DNA from: Coriobacteriaceae bacterium
GTDB taxonomy: Bacteria > Actinomycetota > Coriobacteriia > Coriobacteriales > Coriobacteriaceae
Direction of reading: 5' to 3'
Length of the DNA: 64,000 bases
Assembly (NCBI GenBank): GCA_902363125.1
Contig: CABIZD010000009.1
Span: 1-64,000 of the forward strand
Shown here: positions 8,656-17,224 of the stretch, piece by piece
Numbering within the stretch: position 1 is the first letter of the stretch
Layout: every line of letters starts with the position of its first letter
The notes under the pieces: generated by a model
What the model was told of the DNA's origin: nothing
The model's input: only the letters and a program-made list of their open reading frames with translations
Database searches by the model: none
Made by a program: the position numbers and the translations under genes

Positions 8656-8886
8656 GAACATTTTTAAAAATCGCTTACATTGTGGAATTCGGGGGCTTCG
8701 TCATATCCATTTTAAAAGAGCCTGCTGCCGCGATTTGGCTGTCGCATAATGCAAGGCCATTGCGGTATCGAGCTATGGAAAGACACCTGCGGAATTGTCC
8801 TACCGATAAGCGGACAAGCCTCCAGCTGGTGACTTCGCCGTGGTAAGGTAAGCCGAATTGTTTCCAGGCTGTTTCGGGGGTGTGGA

Positions 8887-9909
8887 ATGAGCAAAGAGTG
8901 TGTCGAGCAGGTCGAAGGCGCAGGGGCTTCGGTGCCGATGACCGATATATCGAACATTGATGTGCCCGAGGGCACCGACGAGTTCAGCCGTAGCACCCGC
9001 CGCGCCTGGCGCGAGCGCCTGAACAGCGCTTCGACGCGCAAGATGATCACGGGCGTCTTGGCTACGCTGGTGGGCGGTTCGTTTTGGGGCTTCTCGGGCA
9101 CCAGCGCGAGCTTTCTGTTCGATACCTACCACGTCGATACCTTGTGGCTTATGAGCGTGCGTCAGATTCTCGCCGGTCTACTCTTTATGGCCGTGGTTGT
9201 TACGCGCGACCGCGAGCGCCTGATTAAGCTCTGGACCACATCCGCCGATCGCAAGCAGCTGCTGCTCTTCACCGCCTTTGGCCTGCTGTTCAACCAGTTT
9301 TGCTATCTTTCGGCCGTGCGCCTGACTAATGCCGGAACCGCGACGGTACTCCAGTGCCTGCAGCTCGTTATCATCATGGACTACGCCTGCGTGACCGATC
9401 GCCGCATGCCGCGTACTCGCGAAGTTATCGGCATTGGCCTGGCTCTGGGTGGAACCTTTTTAATCGCCACCGGCGGCGACCCCACCAGCCTGAATATCTC
9501 GCCGCTTGGCCTGGCAGCAGGTCTTATGTGTGCGGTCAGCGCCGCGTGTATGGCGGTGATTCCCGCCAAGATCCTGCCCGAATACGGCAGCCCTATCGTC
9601 ACGGGCTCGGCAATGCTCACGGCGGGCGTGGTCTCGTGTGTCTTCGTGCAGCCCTGGGCGCATATGCCGGCGCTCGACGCTGCCGGCATCGAGGCGCTCG
9701 CGGTGTTCGTGGTTATCGGCTCGTTTTTTGCTTACATGCTTTATATGCAGGGCGTTAAGGACATCGGCTCGGTGCGTGCGAGTCTCATCGGAACCGTGGA
9801 GCCCGTCTCGGCGACCATCACCAGCGCCGTTATGCTGGGCACGGTGTTTTTGCCGACCGACCTTATCGGCTTTGCCATGATCATCGTGATGATGTTCCTC
9901 ACGGTGTAG
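8887..9909 (+). CDS. EamA-family (DMT superfamily) transporter
   Basis: A 340-residue membrane protein with a ~50-residue cytoplasmic lead, then about ten hydrophobic helices in two EamA repeats. The first repeat begins at GVLATLVGGSFWGFSGTSAS and the second at SPLGLAAGLMCAVSAACMAV. The end motif LIGTVEPVSATITSAVMLG is the typical EamA glutamate helix. It probably exports or imports small metabolites; the substrate cannot be told. GGGGG lies just before ATG 8887. It stands alone between tRNA-Val and the DUF4012 gene. Confidence 0.85.
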   Translation: MSKECVEQVEGAGASVPMTDISNIDVPEGTDEFSRSTRRAWRERLNSASTRKMITGVLATLVGGSFWGFSGTSASFLFDTYHVDTLWLMSVRQILAGLLFMAVVVTRDRERLIKLWTTSADRKQLLLFTAFGLLFNQFCYLSAVRLTNAGTATVLQCLQLVIIMDYACVTDRRMPRTREVIGIGLALGGTFLIATGGDPTSLNISPLGLAAGLMCAVSAACMAVIPAKILPEYGSPIVTGSAMLTAGVVSCVFVQPWAHMPALDAAGIEALAVFVVIGSFFAYMLYMQGVKDIGSVRASLIGTVEPVSATITSAVMLGTVFLPTDLIGFAMIIVMMFLTV

Positions 9910-10058
9910 CTGGCGCCGCTGCCAAGACGGAAAAGGTGTTGTGCCGCATTTTCGCCAATTGATGTCCGTGTCTGGAGTTTAGCTGTCGATGCTCAAAATG
10001 CCATAAACTAGTAACGTTATGGACTTTTTCATTGCGACTCAATTGCGAGGATTTCTTT

Positions 10059-12371
10059 ATGGCTGGTAATCACTTTAAGGGCAGCGATAGCGGCCGTCCT
10101 GCAGTTCCGCCGCGTCCGAACGGGGCTGGTAAGGCCGGCACGCCGGGCGGCGCTGGACAGGGCGGTTCCGGTAAGCGCGTGTCCCCGGGCGAGACAGCGA
10201 TGTTTACCGCTCTGTACGAGCAGTCTCAAAAGGCAAAAAAGACCGGCCGTGCAAGAGGGAATGTCTTTGCGGGCGGTGCAACCTCCACGTCGCAGCCGAG
10301 CGGGGCTCCTTCGGTACCCGCGAACAACGCAGGTGCTGCCAACGCCGCGAATGCCGCCGGCAACGTTAATGCCGACAAGGCCGCCAACAATACTCCCTCT
10401 GCCGGTGGCGCGGGGCTTACGGGTAACCTTGGCACGATTTACACCGGCGCCTCCGAGACTGGCACGTTCGCCCGCCTGGATGATGGCGGTGCCGAGTTTG
10501 CGGGCTCGGGTTCCAAGGAAGATTATTACGATTTTGGCTTGAACTACGGTGGCGACGCTTCGCCGAGTTCGACCTCTGACGGTCTGGTCCGTCATCGCCA
10601 TCGCAAGGGCGAGCGCAAAAAGCGTCACACCGGCGCCATTATTGCCGTTGTAGTCGCGGTGCTTCTCGTTGCGCTTGGCGCAAGCGGCTTTATGCTGCTT
10701 AACTCGGCAAAGACCGTAAAGAGCGAAGCGAAGGAGGCTGTCGAGATCGTCGGTGGCCTTAAGGACAAGGTCACGTCGGGCGATTTTTCGACGCTGCCTG
10801 ACGACGCGAAGAAGATCGATGAGCTCTGCGACAGCATGAAGGCGGAGACCTCGAGCCCGCTGTGGGCGGCGGCATCGTTTATCCCGGTGTATGGCAGTGA
10901 CATCAACGCAGCCCGCACCATGATCGACGCCCTGTCCGATGTCTCGAGCAACGCGCTGGTTCCCATGGCCGACAACCTTTCGCAGGCCACGCCCGGCAAG
11001 CTGTTCCAGGACGGCATGATTAACGTGTCCGCGCTGCAGGCGGTCGCCGATTCGCTTTCCAGCAGCTCGAAGGTGTTCAAGAGCGCCAACGAGAAGGTCC
11101 AGGGCATTGGCGATACTCATATTTCCCAGGTGACCGAGCTGGTCGATAAGGCCAAGGACGGCTTTGCCACCCTCAACGGTGCGGTTGACGCGGCGGAGAA
11201 GGTCGCCCCCGTCCTTCCCCAGATGCTCGGCGCCAACGGCCAGACGCGCAACTACCTTATGTACGCCATGAACAACGTCGAGATTCGTGCTTGCGGCGGC
11301 TTTGGCGGTTCGCAGGGCCTGATTTCGGTCACTGACGGCCAGATGTCGATTGGCGAGTTTGTTCCCCGCATTGGACTCAGCGAGGATGAGGCAGTCGAGA
11401 GCGTCGACGAAGAGGATGAGGCGCTGTTCGGCAACCACAGTAACCTGTACAACTCGGGCAATACCTATTCGCCTGATTGGCCCCGCAACTCGCAGCGTGT
11501 CGCCGCGCTGTGGAAGTCCCAGTATGGACAGGACGCTGATGGCGTCATCGGTATCGACCCGGTGTTCCTGCAGTATCTGCTGGGCCTGGTCGGTAACGTG
11601 TCACTGCCCGACGGAACGGTTGTCGACGGCACCAACGCCGCAAAGGTCCTCATGCACGATGTGTACTGGAACTATCCGGTCGAGGAGTCTGACGGCATCT
11701 TTGCATCCGTCGCCAGCGCTGCCTTCGACAAGATCCTTGGCGGTATCGGCGATGTCGATGTTACGAAGCTTGTCAGCGCCGTTGAGCGCGGTGCCGAAGA
11801 GGGCCGCCTGATCGCGTGGATGAGAAACGATGATGAGCAGAGTGCCATCAAAGAGACGGGCATTGACGCTTCGCTGCCCGATCCGGATGACCCGAGTGCC
11901 GATCCTGTTGCCGGCGTTTACTTTAACAACCTGAGCTTCTCCAAGCTCGACTGGTATCTGAACGCCGACACGCAGATCGGCCAGGGCATCAAGAACGGCG
12001 ACGGCACGTGCTCGTATCGCATCACCGTTACTCTGACGAACATCATGACGCAGGAGGAGGCAGGCAAGCTGCCCGACTACGTTGCGGCGAGCGCACCCGA
12101 TGCCGCGCGTGACGACGAACGCCTGAATGTCTCGTTGTTTGCCCCGACGGGCGGCAACATCAGTGACCTTACGGTTGAGGGCACACAGTTTGGTCTTGGC
12201 GCCGCTACGTGGCATGGAATCCCCTTCTATTCGGGCACCGTTGACCTGCATGCTGGCGAGACGACGACGATCACGTATACGCTGACCACGTCGGCCGAGG
12301 CGGGGGACAAGCCGCTTACGCTGCGTCAGACTCCTACATGCCAGGCGGCTCGCGACAGCGCGTCGGCGTAG
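10059..12371 (+). CDS. DUF4012-domain membrane-anchored protein
   Basis: A 770-residue protein. The first ~190 residues are Ala/Gly/Asn-rich and probably disordered, and end in a basic patch. One membrane helix follows (GAIIAVVVAVLLVALGASGF, about residue 195-215), then an outside domain. Within it NNVEIRACGGFGGSQGLISV is the hallmark of DUF4012, a family found near surface-polysaccharide genes in Gram-positives. The start at ATG 10059 has GAGGA nine bases upstream; the extended frame from 10032 lacks a site. The enzyme or transport role is unknown. An envelope location is inferred. Confidence 0.85.
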   Translation: MAGNHFKGSDSGRPAVPPRPNGAGKAGTPGGAGQGGSGKRVSPGETAMFTALYEQSQKAKKTGRARGNVFAGGATSTSQPSGAPSVPANNAGAANAANAAGNVNADKAANNTPSAGGAGLTGNLGTIYTGASETGTFARLDDGGAEFAGSGSKEDYYDFGLNYGGDASPSSTSDGLVRHRHRKGERKKRHTGAIIAVVVAVLLVALGASGFMLLNSAKTVKSEAKEAVEIVGGLKDKVTSGDFSTLPDDAKKIDELCDSMKAETSSPLWAAASFIPVYGSDINAARTMIDALSDVSSNALVPMADNLSQATPGKLFQDGMINVSALQAVADSLSSSSKVFKSANEKVQGIGDTHISQVTELVDKAKDGFATLNGAVDAAEKVAPVLPQMLGANGQTRNYLMYAMNNVEIRACGGFGGSQGLISVTDGQMSIGEFVPRIGLSEDEAVESVDEEDEALFGNHSNLYNSGNTYSPDWPRNSQRVAALWKSQYGQDADGVIGIDPVFLQYLLGLVGNVSLPDGTVVDGTNAAKVLMHDVYWNYPVEESDGIFASVASAAFDKILGGIGDVDVTKLVSAVERGAEEGRLIAWMRNDDEQSAIKETGIDASLPDPDDPSADPVAGVYFNNLSFSKLDWYLNADTQIGQGIKNGDGTCSYRITVTLTNIMTQEEAGKLPDYVAASAPDAARDDERLNVSLFAPTGGNISDLTVEGTQFGLGAATWHGIPFYSGTVDLHAGETTTITYTLTTSAEAGDKPLTLRQTPTCQAARDSASA

Positions 12372-12408
12372 GGTTTTTCTGGTAGCGCAGATAATCGAGT
12401 ACCATTTT

Positions 12409-12441
12409 GGGGCGGACAGGCAATCTGTTCGCCCCTATTTT
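12409..12441 (+). terminator. Terminator between DUF4012 gene and glmM
   Basis: GGGGCGGACAG-GCAAT-CTGTTCGCCCC followed by TATTTTG. The T-run lies only ~10 bases before the glmM ribosome site, so glmM's own start of transcription probably lies within or upstream of this hairpin. Confidence 0.7.
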
Positions 12442-12454
12442 GTAAGGAGAGCGC

Positions 12455-13786
12455 TTGAAGTACTTTGGCACCGACGGCTTTCGCGGTGAGGCCAACGTTG
12501 GGCTGACGGTAGAGCACGCTTATAAGATTGGCCGTTTTGTGGGCTGGTATTACGGCGCCAACCGCGAGCGCAAGGCACGCGTGATCGTGGGCAAGGACAC
12601 GCGTCGCTCGAGTTATATGTTTGAGGCGGCGCTGGTGAGCGGCCTGGTCGCGAGCGGTGCGGACGCCTATATGCTGCATGTGATCCCGACGCCGGGCGTA
12701 GCGCATCAGACTGTGGAAGGCTGCTTCGATTGCGGCATCATGATCAGCGCGAGCCACAACCCGTTTTGCGATAACGGCATTAAGCTCGTCAACAGCGACG
12801 GCTTTAAGATGGACGAGGACGTACTGGAGCTCATCGAGGACTATATCGATGGCAAGAGCGAGGTGCCGCTGGCAACGGGCAACCACATCGGCGCCACGGT
12901 GGACTACATGCAGGGTCGCAACCGCTACATTGCTTCGCTCATCGCCAGCGCGAACTTTTCGCTGCAGGGCGTCAAGATCGGTATCGACTGCGCCAACGGC
13001 TCGGCATCCTCGGTGGCCAAGCCGGTGTTCGACGCACTGGGCGCCGATGTGCGCGTGATCAATGCCGCGCCCGACGGCTTTAACATCAATGTCGACTGCG
13101 GCTCTACGCATATTGAGCGTCTGCAGCGCCACGTGGTGGAGCAGGGCCTGGATGTGGGTTTTGCCTACGATGGCGATGCCGACCGCTGCCTGGCCGTGGA
13201 CGAGCGCGGCCGCGTGGTCGACGGTGACCAGATCCTGTACGTGTGCGGTGTGTACCTGAACAAGCACGGGCGTCTCTCGGGCGGTACCGTGGTGCCGACG
13301 ATCGCCAGCAACTTTGGCCTGATCAAGTCGTTGGAGCTTGCCGGACTGAGCGCCGTGACCAGCGGCGTGGGCGACCGTCTCGTGTATGCCAAGATGCGCG
13401 AGGGCGGCTACAGCCTGGGCGGCGAGCAGACGGGCCATACGATCTTTGGCGATATCGAGCGCACGGGCGACGGCATTATGACCTCGCTGCGCGTGATGGA
13501 AGTGATTCGTGCCGAGCGCGAGACGCTCTCGCAGCTCACGGCTCCGTGCAAGCTGCTGCCACAGGCGCAGGTGGCCGTGCACGTGGCGGACAAGGACGCC
13601 GCGCTCGAGAATATGGGCGTGCAGAACGCCATCGCCGAGGCCGAGGCTGCGCTGGCAGGCGAGGGCCGCGTGCTCGTGCGCAAGAGCGGAACCGAGTCGG
13701 TTATCCGCGTGCTGGCCGAGGCGCCCGACCAAGCATCCGCCGATGCCGCCATGAAGCGCATCGCCAACGCGCTGGAAGCTCTGTAA
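12455..13786 (+). CDS. glmM: Phosphoglucosamine mutase
   Basis: Converts glucosamine-6-phosphate to glucosamine-1-phosphate, a step to UDP-GlcNAc for peptidoglycan. The 443 residues match the family length. MKYFGTDGFRG at the N terminus is diagnostic, and the phosphoserine loop MISASHNP has the catalytic serine at about residue 100. The metal-binding loop is FAYDGDADRCLAVD, the sugar-binding loop is GEQTGH, and the phosphate site is RKSGTESVIRV. The start is TTG, preceded by TAAGGAGA. It is followed by a strong two-way terminator. Confidence 0.95.
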   Translation: MKYFGTDGFRGEANVGLTVEHAYKIGRFVGWYYGANRERKARVIVGKDTRRSSYMFEAALVSGLVASGADAYMLHVIPTPGVAHQTVEGCFDCGIMISASHNPFCDNGIKLVNSDGFKMDEDVLELIEDYIDGKSEVPLATGNHIGATVDYMQGRNRYIASLIASANFSLQGVKIGIDCANGSASSVAKPVFDALGADVRVINAAPDGFNINVDCGSTHIERLQRHVVEQGLDVGFAYDGDADRCLAVDERGRVVDGDQILYVCGVYLNKHGRLSGGTVVPTIASNFGLIKSLELAGLSAVTSGVGDRLVYAKMREGGYSLGGEQTGHTIFGDIERTGDGIMTSLRVMEVIRAERETLSQLTAPCKLLPQAQVAVHVADKDAALENMGVQNAIAEAEAALAGEGRVLVRKSGTESVIRVLAEAPDQASADAAMKRIANALEAL

Positions 13787-13825
13787 GGTAGTCATTGGGG
13801 ACGTTCTTAAACAACTAGGTGGAAA

Positions 13826-13861
13826 GGGGGCGCTGCGGATTGGTTCCGCGGCGTCCCCTTT
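13826..13861. terminator. Bidirectional terminator between glmM and M32 peptidase gene
   Basis: GGGGGCGCTGCGG-ATTGGTT-CCGCGGCGTCCCC, flanked by AAA on the left and TTT on the right. It lies between convergent genes. Confidence 0.8.
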
Positions 13862-13883
13862 GCGTTGGCGTGTCGGTTATGCC

Positions 13884-15458
13884 TTACAGCTCGTACAGCG
13901 TGGTGAACTTGTCCTGCAGGTAGCTGCAGTAGTAGCGGGCGTCAAAGTCCATGCCGCACGCGCCCTTGATGAGCTCCGGTGCGTCCTTGGCACGGCCCCA
14001 CTGCCAAATGTGCTCGCCCAGCCAGGCACGGACGGGCGCCAAATCGCCGCTCGCACAGGCACCGGTAAGGTCGACGCCGTCGCGGCACATGGCCGGCACA
14101 AACATAGCGTCGTAGGCGCTACCCAGCGCATACGTGGGGAAGTAGCCAAACGAGCCACCGCTCCAGTGCGTATCCTGCAGGCAGCCGTGCGTGTCGTCGG
14201 GAACGGGAATGCCCAGGTACTCATCCATAAAGCGATTCCAAAGCGCGGGGATGTCCTTGGCCGTGGCCTCGCCGGCAAACAGCATGCGCTCGATCTCGTA
14301 GCGCACCATAACGTGCAGCGGATAAGTGAGCTCGTCCGCCTCGGTGCGGATCAGCGACGGCCGTGCGATGTTCACGGCATGGTAGAGCGTATCCTCGTCC
14401 ACACTGCCATAGACCTCGGGCGCGTGACGGCGCAGCACCTCGAGCAGCGGGCCCATAAAGGCGCGGCTGCGACCCACGGTGTTCTCGAAAAAGCGGCTCT
14501 GGCTCTCGTGGATGCCCATGGAAGTGCCGCCCTCCAGGCGGGTGCGCGCATAGGCAGGATTGACGCCCAGCTCGTACATGGCGTGTCCCGCCTCGTGGAT
14601 GATGCTGTAGACGTTGGAGATGCAGTCGTCCTCGTAGATGTGCGTCGCGATGCGCGCGTCGCCCACGGCAAAGCCCTCGCTAAACGGGTGCTCGGTAAAG
14701 GCAAGCGTGGTGTCGTTCAGGTCCAGGCCGACGAGCTTCATAAGGTCGAAGCTCATGGCGCGCTGGGCGGCCTCGGGCACGCGGGCGTGCAAAAAGTCGG
14801 CAGCGGGCTGCTGGCCGCGCTCGCCGATGGCGTGCACGAGCGGCACGACCGTCGCCTTGACCTCATCGCAAAACGCATCGAAGCTCTTGGCGGAAAGGCC
14901 GCGCTCGTACTGGTCGAGCCAAACATCGTATGGGTCGCGCTTGGGGTCCATGAGCTCGGCCTGATGCTTAAGTTGGGCGACGATTCTATCCACATAGGGC
15001 TCAAAGCTCGCCCAGTCATTGGCCGTCTTGGCCTTGTGCCACACGGCGTCGGCCTCGCAGGTGAGCCTGGTCCAGGCCTCGGCCTCCTCGGTGGGAATGA
15101 CGCTCGCTTCGCGCTGGTCGCGGCCGAGTACGCGGATCTCGTCGAGCAGCTGCGGGTCGTCGATCTTGCCGCCGGCGACGGTTTCGCGTGCCAGCGAGCG
15201 CACAAGTTCGACAGACTTTTCGCTGGTCAGGAGCTTATGATGCTCGCCGGCAAGGGTGCCCATGGCGTCGGCGCGCGCTGCGGCGCCGTTGGCGGGGGCA
15301 ATGGTCGCGCCGTCAAACTCGGCAATCTTGAGCAGGTACTCGCGGGTCCACAGCTTGCCCTCGAGCTTGCGGAATTTTTTGACGGCCTTATCGACCTTCA
15401 TGCTTTTGGGCGTCTTGCCCGCTGCGGGCTCGGCCTTCTTATCGTGCTTCTTTCCCAT
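13884..15458 (-). CDS. M32 (Taq-type) metallocarboxypeptidase
   Basis: A 524-residue cytoplasmic zinc carboxypeptidase, removing C-terminal residues from peptides. HEAGH lies at residues 288-292. The family motifs HESQSRFFEN and a later IRTEADELTYPLHVMVRYE are also present. The start at 15458 (MGKKHDKK) is preferred, with AAGGAT upstream; the frame to 15503 lacks a better site. The Lys-rich first 30 residues are extra compared with the classical enzyme. It diverges from the pheST T-box operon. Confidence 0.9.
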   Translation of the reverse strand: MGKKHDKKAEPAAGKTPKSMKVDKAVKKFRKLEGKLWTREYLLKIAEFDGATIAPANGAAARADAMGTLAGEHHKLLTSEKSVELVRSLARETVAGGKIDDPQLLDEIRVLGRDQREASVIPTEEAEAWTRLTCEADAVWHKAKTANDWASFEPYVDRIVAQLKHQAELMDPKRDPYDVWLDQYERGLSAKSFDAFCDEVKATVVPLVHAIGERGQQPAADFLHARVPEAAQRAMSFDLMKLVGLDLNDTTLAFTEHPFSEGFAVGDARIATHIYEDDCISNVYSIIHEAGHAMYELGVNPAYARTRLEGGTSMGIHESQSRFFENTVGRSRAFMGPLLEVLRRHAPEVYGSVDEDTLYHAVNIARPSLIRTEADELTYPLHVMVRYEIERMLFAGEATAKDIPALWNRFMDEYLGIPVPDDTHGCLQDTHWSGGSFGYFPTYALGSAYDAMFVPAMCRDGVDLTGACASGDLAPVRAWLGEHIWQWGRAKDAPELIKGACGMDFDARYYCSYLQDKFTTLYEL

Positions 15459-15599
15459 ACCATATCCTTGATCTCGCGAACCGAGCGCCACGGATGGGCG
15501 CACGGCCAGTTTACACAGCTACCTGCCTTGTACCCAGCACGAACAAAACGGAACGCGGCGATATGCCCAAACAATGTGGTATCCTGTAGCCCAATGCGT

Positions 15600-15880
15600 T
15601 GACGGAGAGGGTTTTGCCCGCCGCGTCGCCGGCAAGAGAGGGAAGGTCATGGGCTGTAAGCCTTCCTGCGGTGGCAAGGGCCAAGCGTTCACTCCCGAGC
15701 AGCGACCTCAACGGGCACGCGGCCGGCGGCGGCGATGTCCCCAGTAGGGAAGCCGTGAGCCTCGCGACAAGGGGCAAAGAGTGGGCGCGGCGGGCCAGAC
15801 ATCCGCCGGGTCAAACAAGGTGGTACCGCGGAATTCAACCGTCCTTGGGCAATGCACATGCCCGAGGACGGTTTTTTGTT
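15600..15880 (+). ncRNA. T-box riboswitch controlling pheST
   Basis: A ~280-nt GC-rich leader. It ends in the T-box core GGTGGTACCGCG (15819-15830) and then a terminator, CCGTCC-TTGGGC-loop-GCCC-GAGGACGG with six T (15839-15877). The core can pair to form the antiterminator that binds uncharged tRNA. An AGTA-type loop element lies near 15748. A UUC (Phe) triplet within GCGTTCACT at about 15687 is a possible specifier, but I did not fold stem I fully. An extended -10 TGTGGTATCCT lies near 15575-15585. Confidence 0.85.
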
Positions 15881-15963
15881 ACCGAACCGGGCCGCGTTTT
15901 CGCAACGTCAGACGGCGGCAGCCGCCTCGGCAAGCGGGGAGCGCGAGAGACGAAAGGGAAGAC

Positions 15964-17040
15964 ATGAGTCTGATTGATGATCTGGTCAAACTCGAGGAAG
16001 AGGCCAAGGAGCTCGTCGCAGGCGCCGACGACGCCGCAAAGCTCGAGGCCGCGCGCGTTGAGCTGCTCGGCCGCAAGGGCCGCATCACCGGCCTGATGCG
16101 CATGATGGGCAAGCTCGCCCCCGAGGATCGTCCCGTGATGGGCAAGCGCGCCAACGAGATGCGCCAGCTGATCGAGGGCATGCTCGACGAGCGCACCACC
16201 GAGATGAAGGCCGCCGCCCTCAAGCACGCACTCGAGCACGAGGCCGTCGACATCACGCTACCGGGTATCCGTCCGCAGATCGGCCACCAGCACCTGATCA
16301 AGCAGATCATCGAGGAGGCCGAGGACATCTTCTGCGGCATCGGCTACACCGTCGAGTCTGGCCCCATGGTCGACACCTCCTATTACAACTTCACCGCGCT
16401 CAACGCCCCCATGGATCACCCGAGCCGCTCGGCCCGCGATACCTTCTATGTGGTCGACAACAACCCCGGCAGCGTCGCGCACCCCGAGGCTCACGCCCAC
16501 GGCGAGTCCGACGTGCTGCTGCGCACCCAGACCTCGGGCGTGCAGATCCACACCATGGAGTCGCAGAAGCCGCCCATCTACATGATCTGCCCGGGCACCG
16601 TCTACCGTCCCGACACGGCCGACGCCTGCCACCTGCCGCAGTTCAACCAGATCGAGGGCCTGGTCGTCGACGAGGGCATCACCTTTGGCGATCTTAAGGG
16701 CACGCTCGACTACTTTGTTAAGTGCATGTTTGGCGAGGACCGCAAGACGCGTTACCGCCCGCACTTCTTCCCCTTCACCGAGCCGAGCTGCGAGGTAGAC
16801 GTGAGCTGCCACGTGTGCGGCGGCAAGGGCTGCAACTTCTGCAAGCACAGCGGCTGGATCGAGATTCTGGGCTGCGGCATGGTCGACCCCAACGTCCTGA
16901 TTAACTGCGGCATCGACCCCGAGAAGTACACCGGCTTCGCCTTTGGTATTGGCGCCGAGCGCGTCGCGGCCCTGCGCTACGACCTGCCCGACCTGCGCAC
17001 GCTCATGACAGGCGATATGCGCTTCCTGAACCAATTTTAG
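15964..17040 (+). CDS. pheS: Phenylalanyl-tRNA synthetase alpha subunit
   Basis: Catalytic subunit of the alpha2-beta2 enzyme that charges tRNA-Phe. It is 358 residues long. The N-terminal coiled coil is residues 1-90. The class II core has motif 2 around PPIYMICPGTVYRPD and HLPQFNQIEGLVVD, and motif 3 around GFAFGIGAERVAALRYDLPD. A CHVCGGKGCNFC zinc-like cluster is inserted at about residue 280, as in some bacterial PheS. ATG 15964 has GAAAGGGA upstream. The T-box leader places it under tRNA-Phe charging control. pheT follows after 184 bp. Confidence 0.97.
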   Translation: MSLIDDLVKLEEEAKELVAGADDAAKLEAARVELLGRKGRITGLMRMMGKLAPEDRPVMGKRANEMRQLIEGMLDERTTEMKAAALKHALEHEAVDITLPGIRPQIGHQHLIKQIIEEAEDIFCGIGYTVESGPMVDTSYYNFTALNAPMDHPSRSARDTFYVVDNNPGSVAHPEAHAHGESDVLLRTQTSGVQIHTMESQKPPIYMICPGTVYRPDTADACHLPQFNQIEGLVVDEGITFGDLKGTLDYFVKCMFGEDRKTRYRPHFFPFTEPSCEVDVSCHVCGGKGCNFCKHSGWIEILGCGMVDPNVLINCGIDPEKYTGFAFGIGAERVAALRYDLPDLRTLMTGDMRFLNQF

Positions 17041-17224
17041 GCTGCGGCTTGCCCAAGCACGGCACCTCGGCGCTCATTCGTCGCTTGCGTACCAAAGTAC
17101 GCGGCGCTCCTCTTTCGGGCCGATCTGCCGCACTTGGACAACCCTCGCTTTGTAAGGAATGTTCACAAAGTTGAAGTTTCCACCTGCATCTCTTCGCAGG
17201 CTTTCAGTATGAAAGGAGAGCTAG

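Noticed and set aside
13860..15602. 580-aa plus-strand open frame opposite the M32 peptidase gene
   Set aside because: The minus strand carries the HEAGH and HESQS motifs and a proper start, and the plus frame runs into the T-box leader.
15599..15967. Open frame upstream of pheS
   Set aside because: It lies in the T-box leader, crosses the leader terminator, and has no codon character.
17041..17224. Possible small RNA or gene between pheS and pheT
   Set aside because: A GCGTACC/GGTACGC-like foldback is visible near 17087-17104, but no promoter, terminator or reading frame supports a separate unit.
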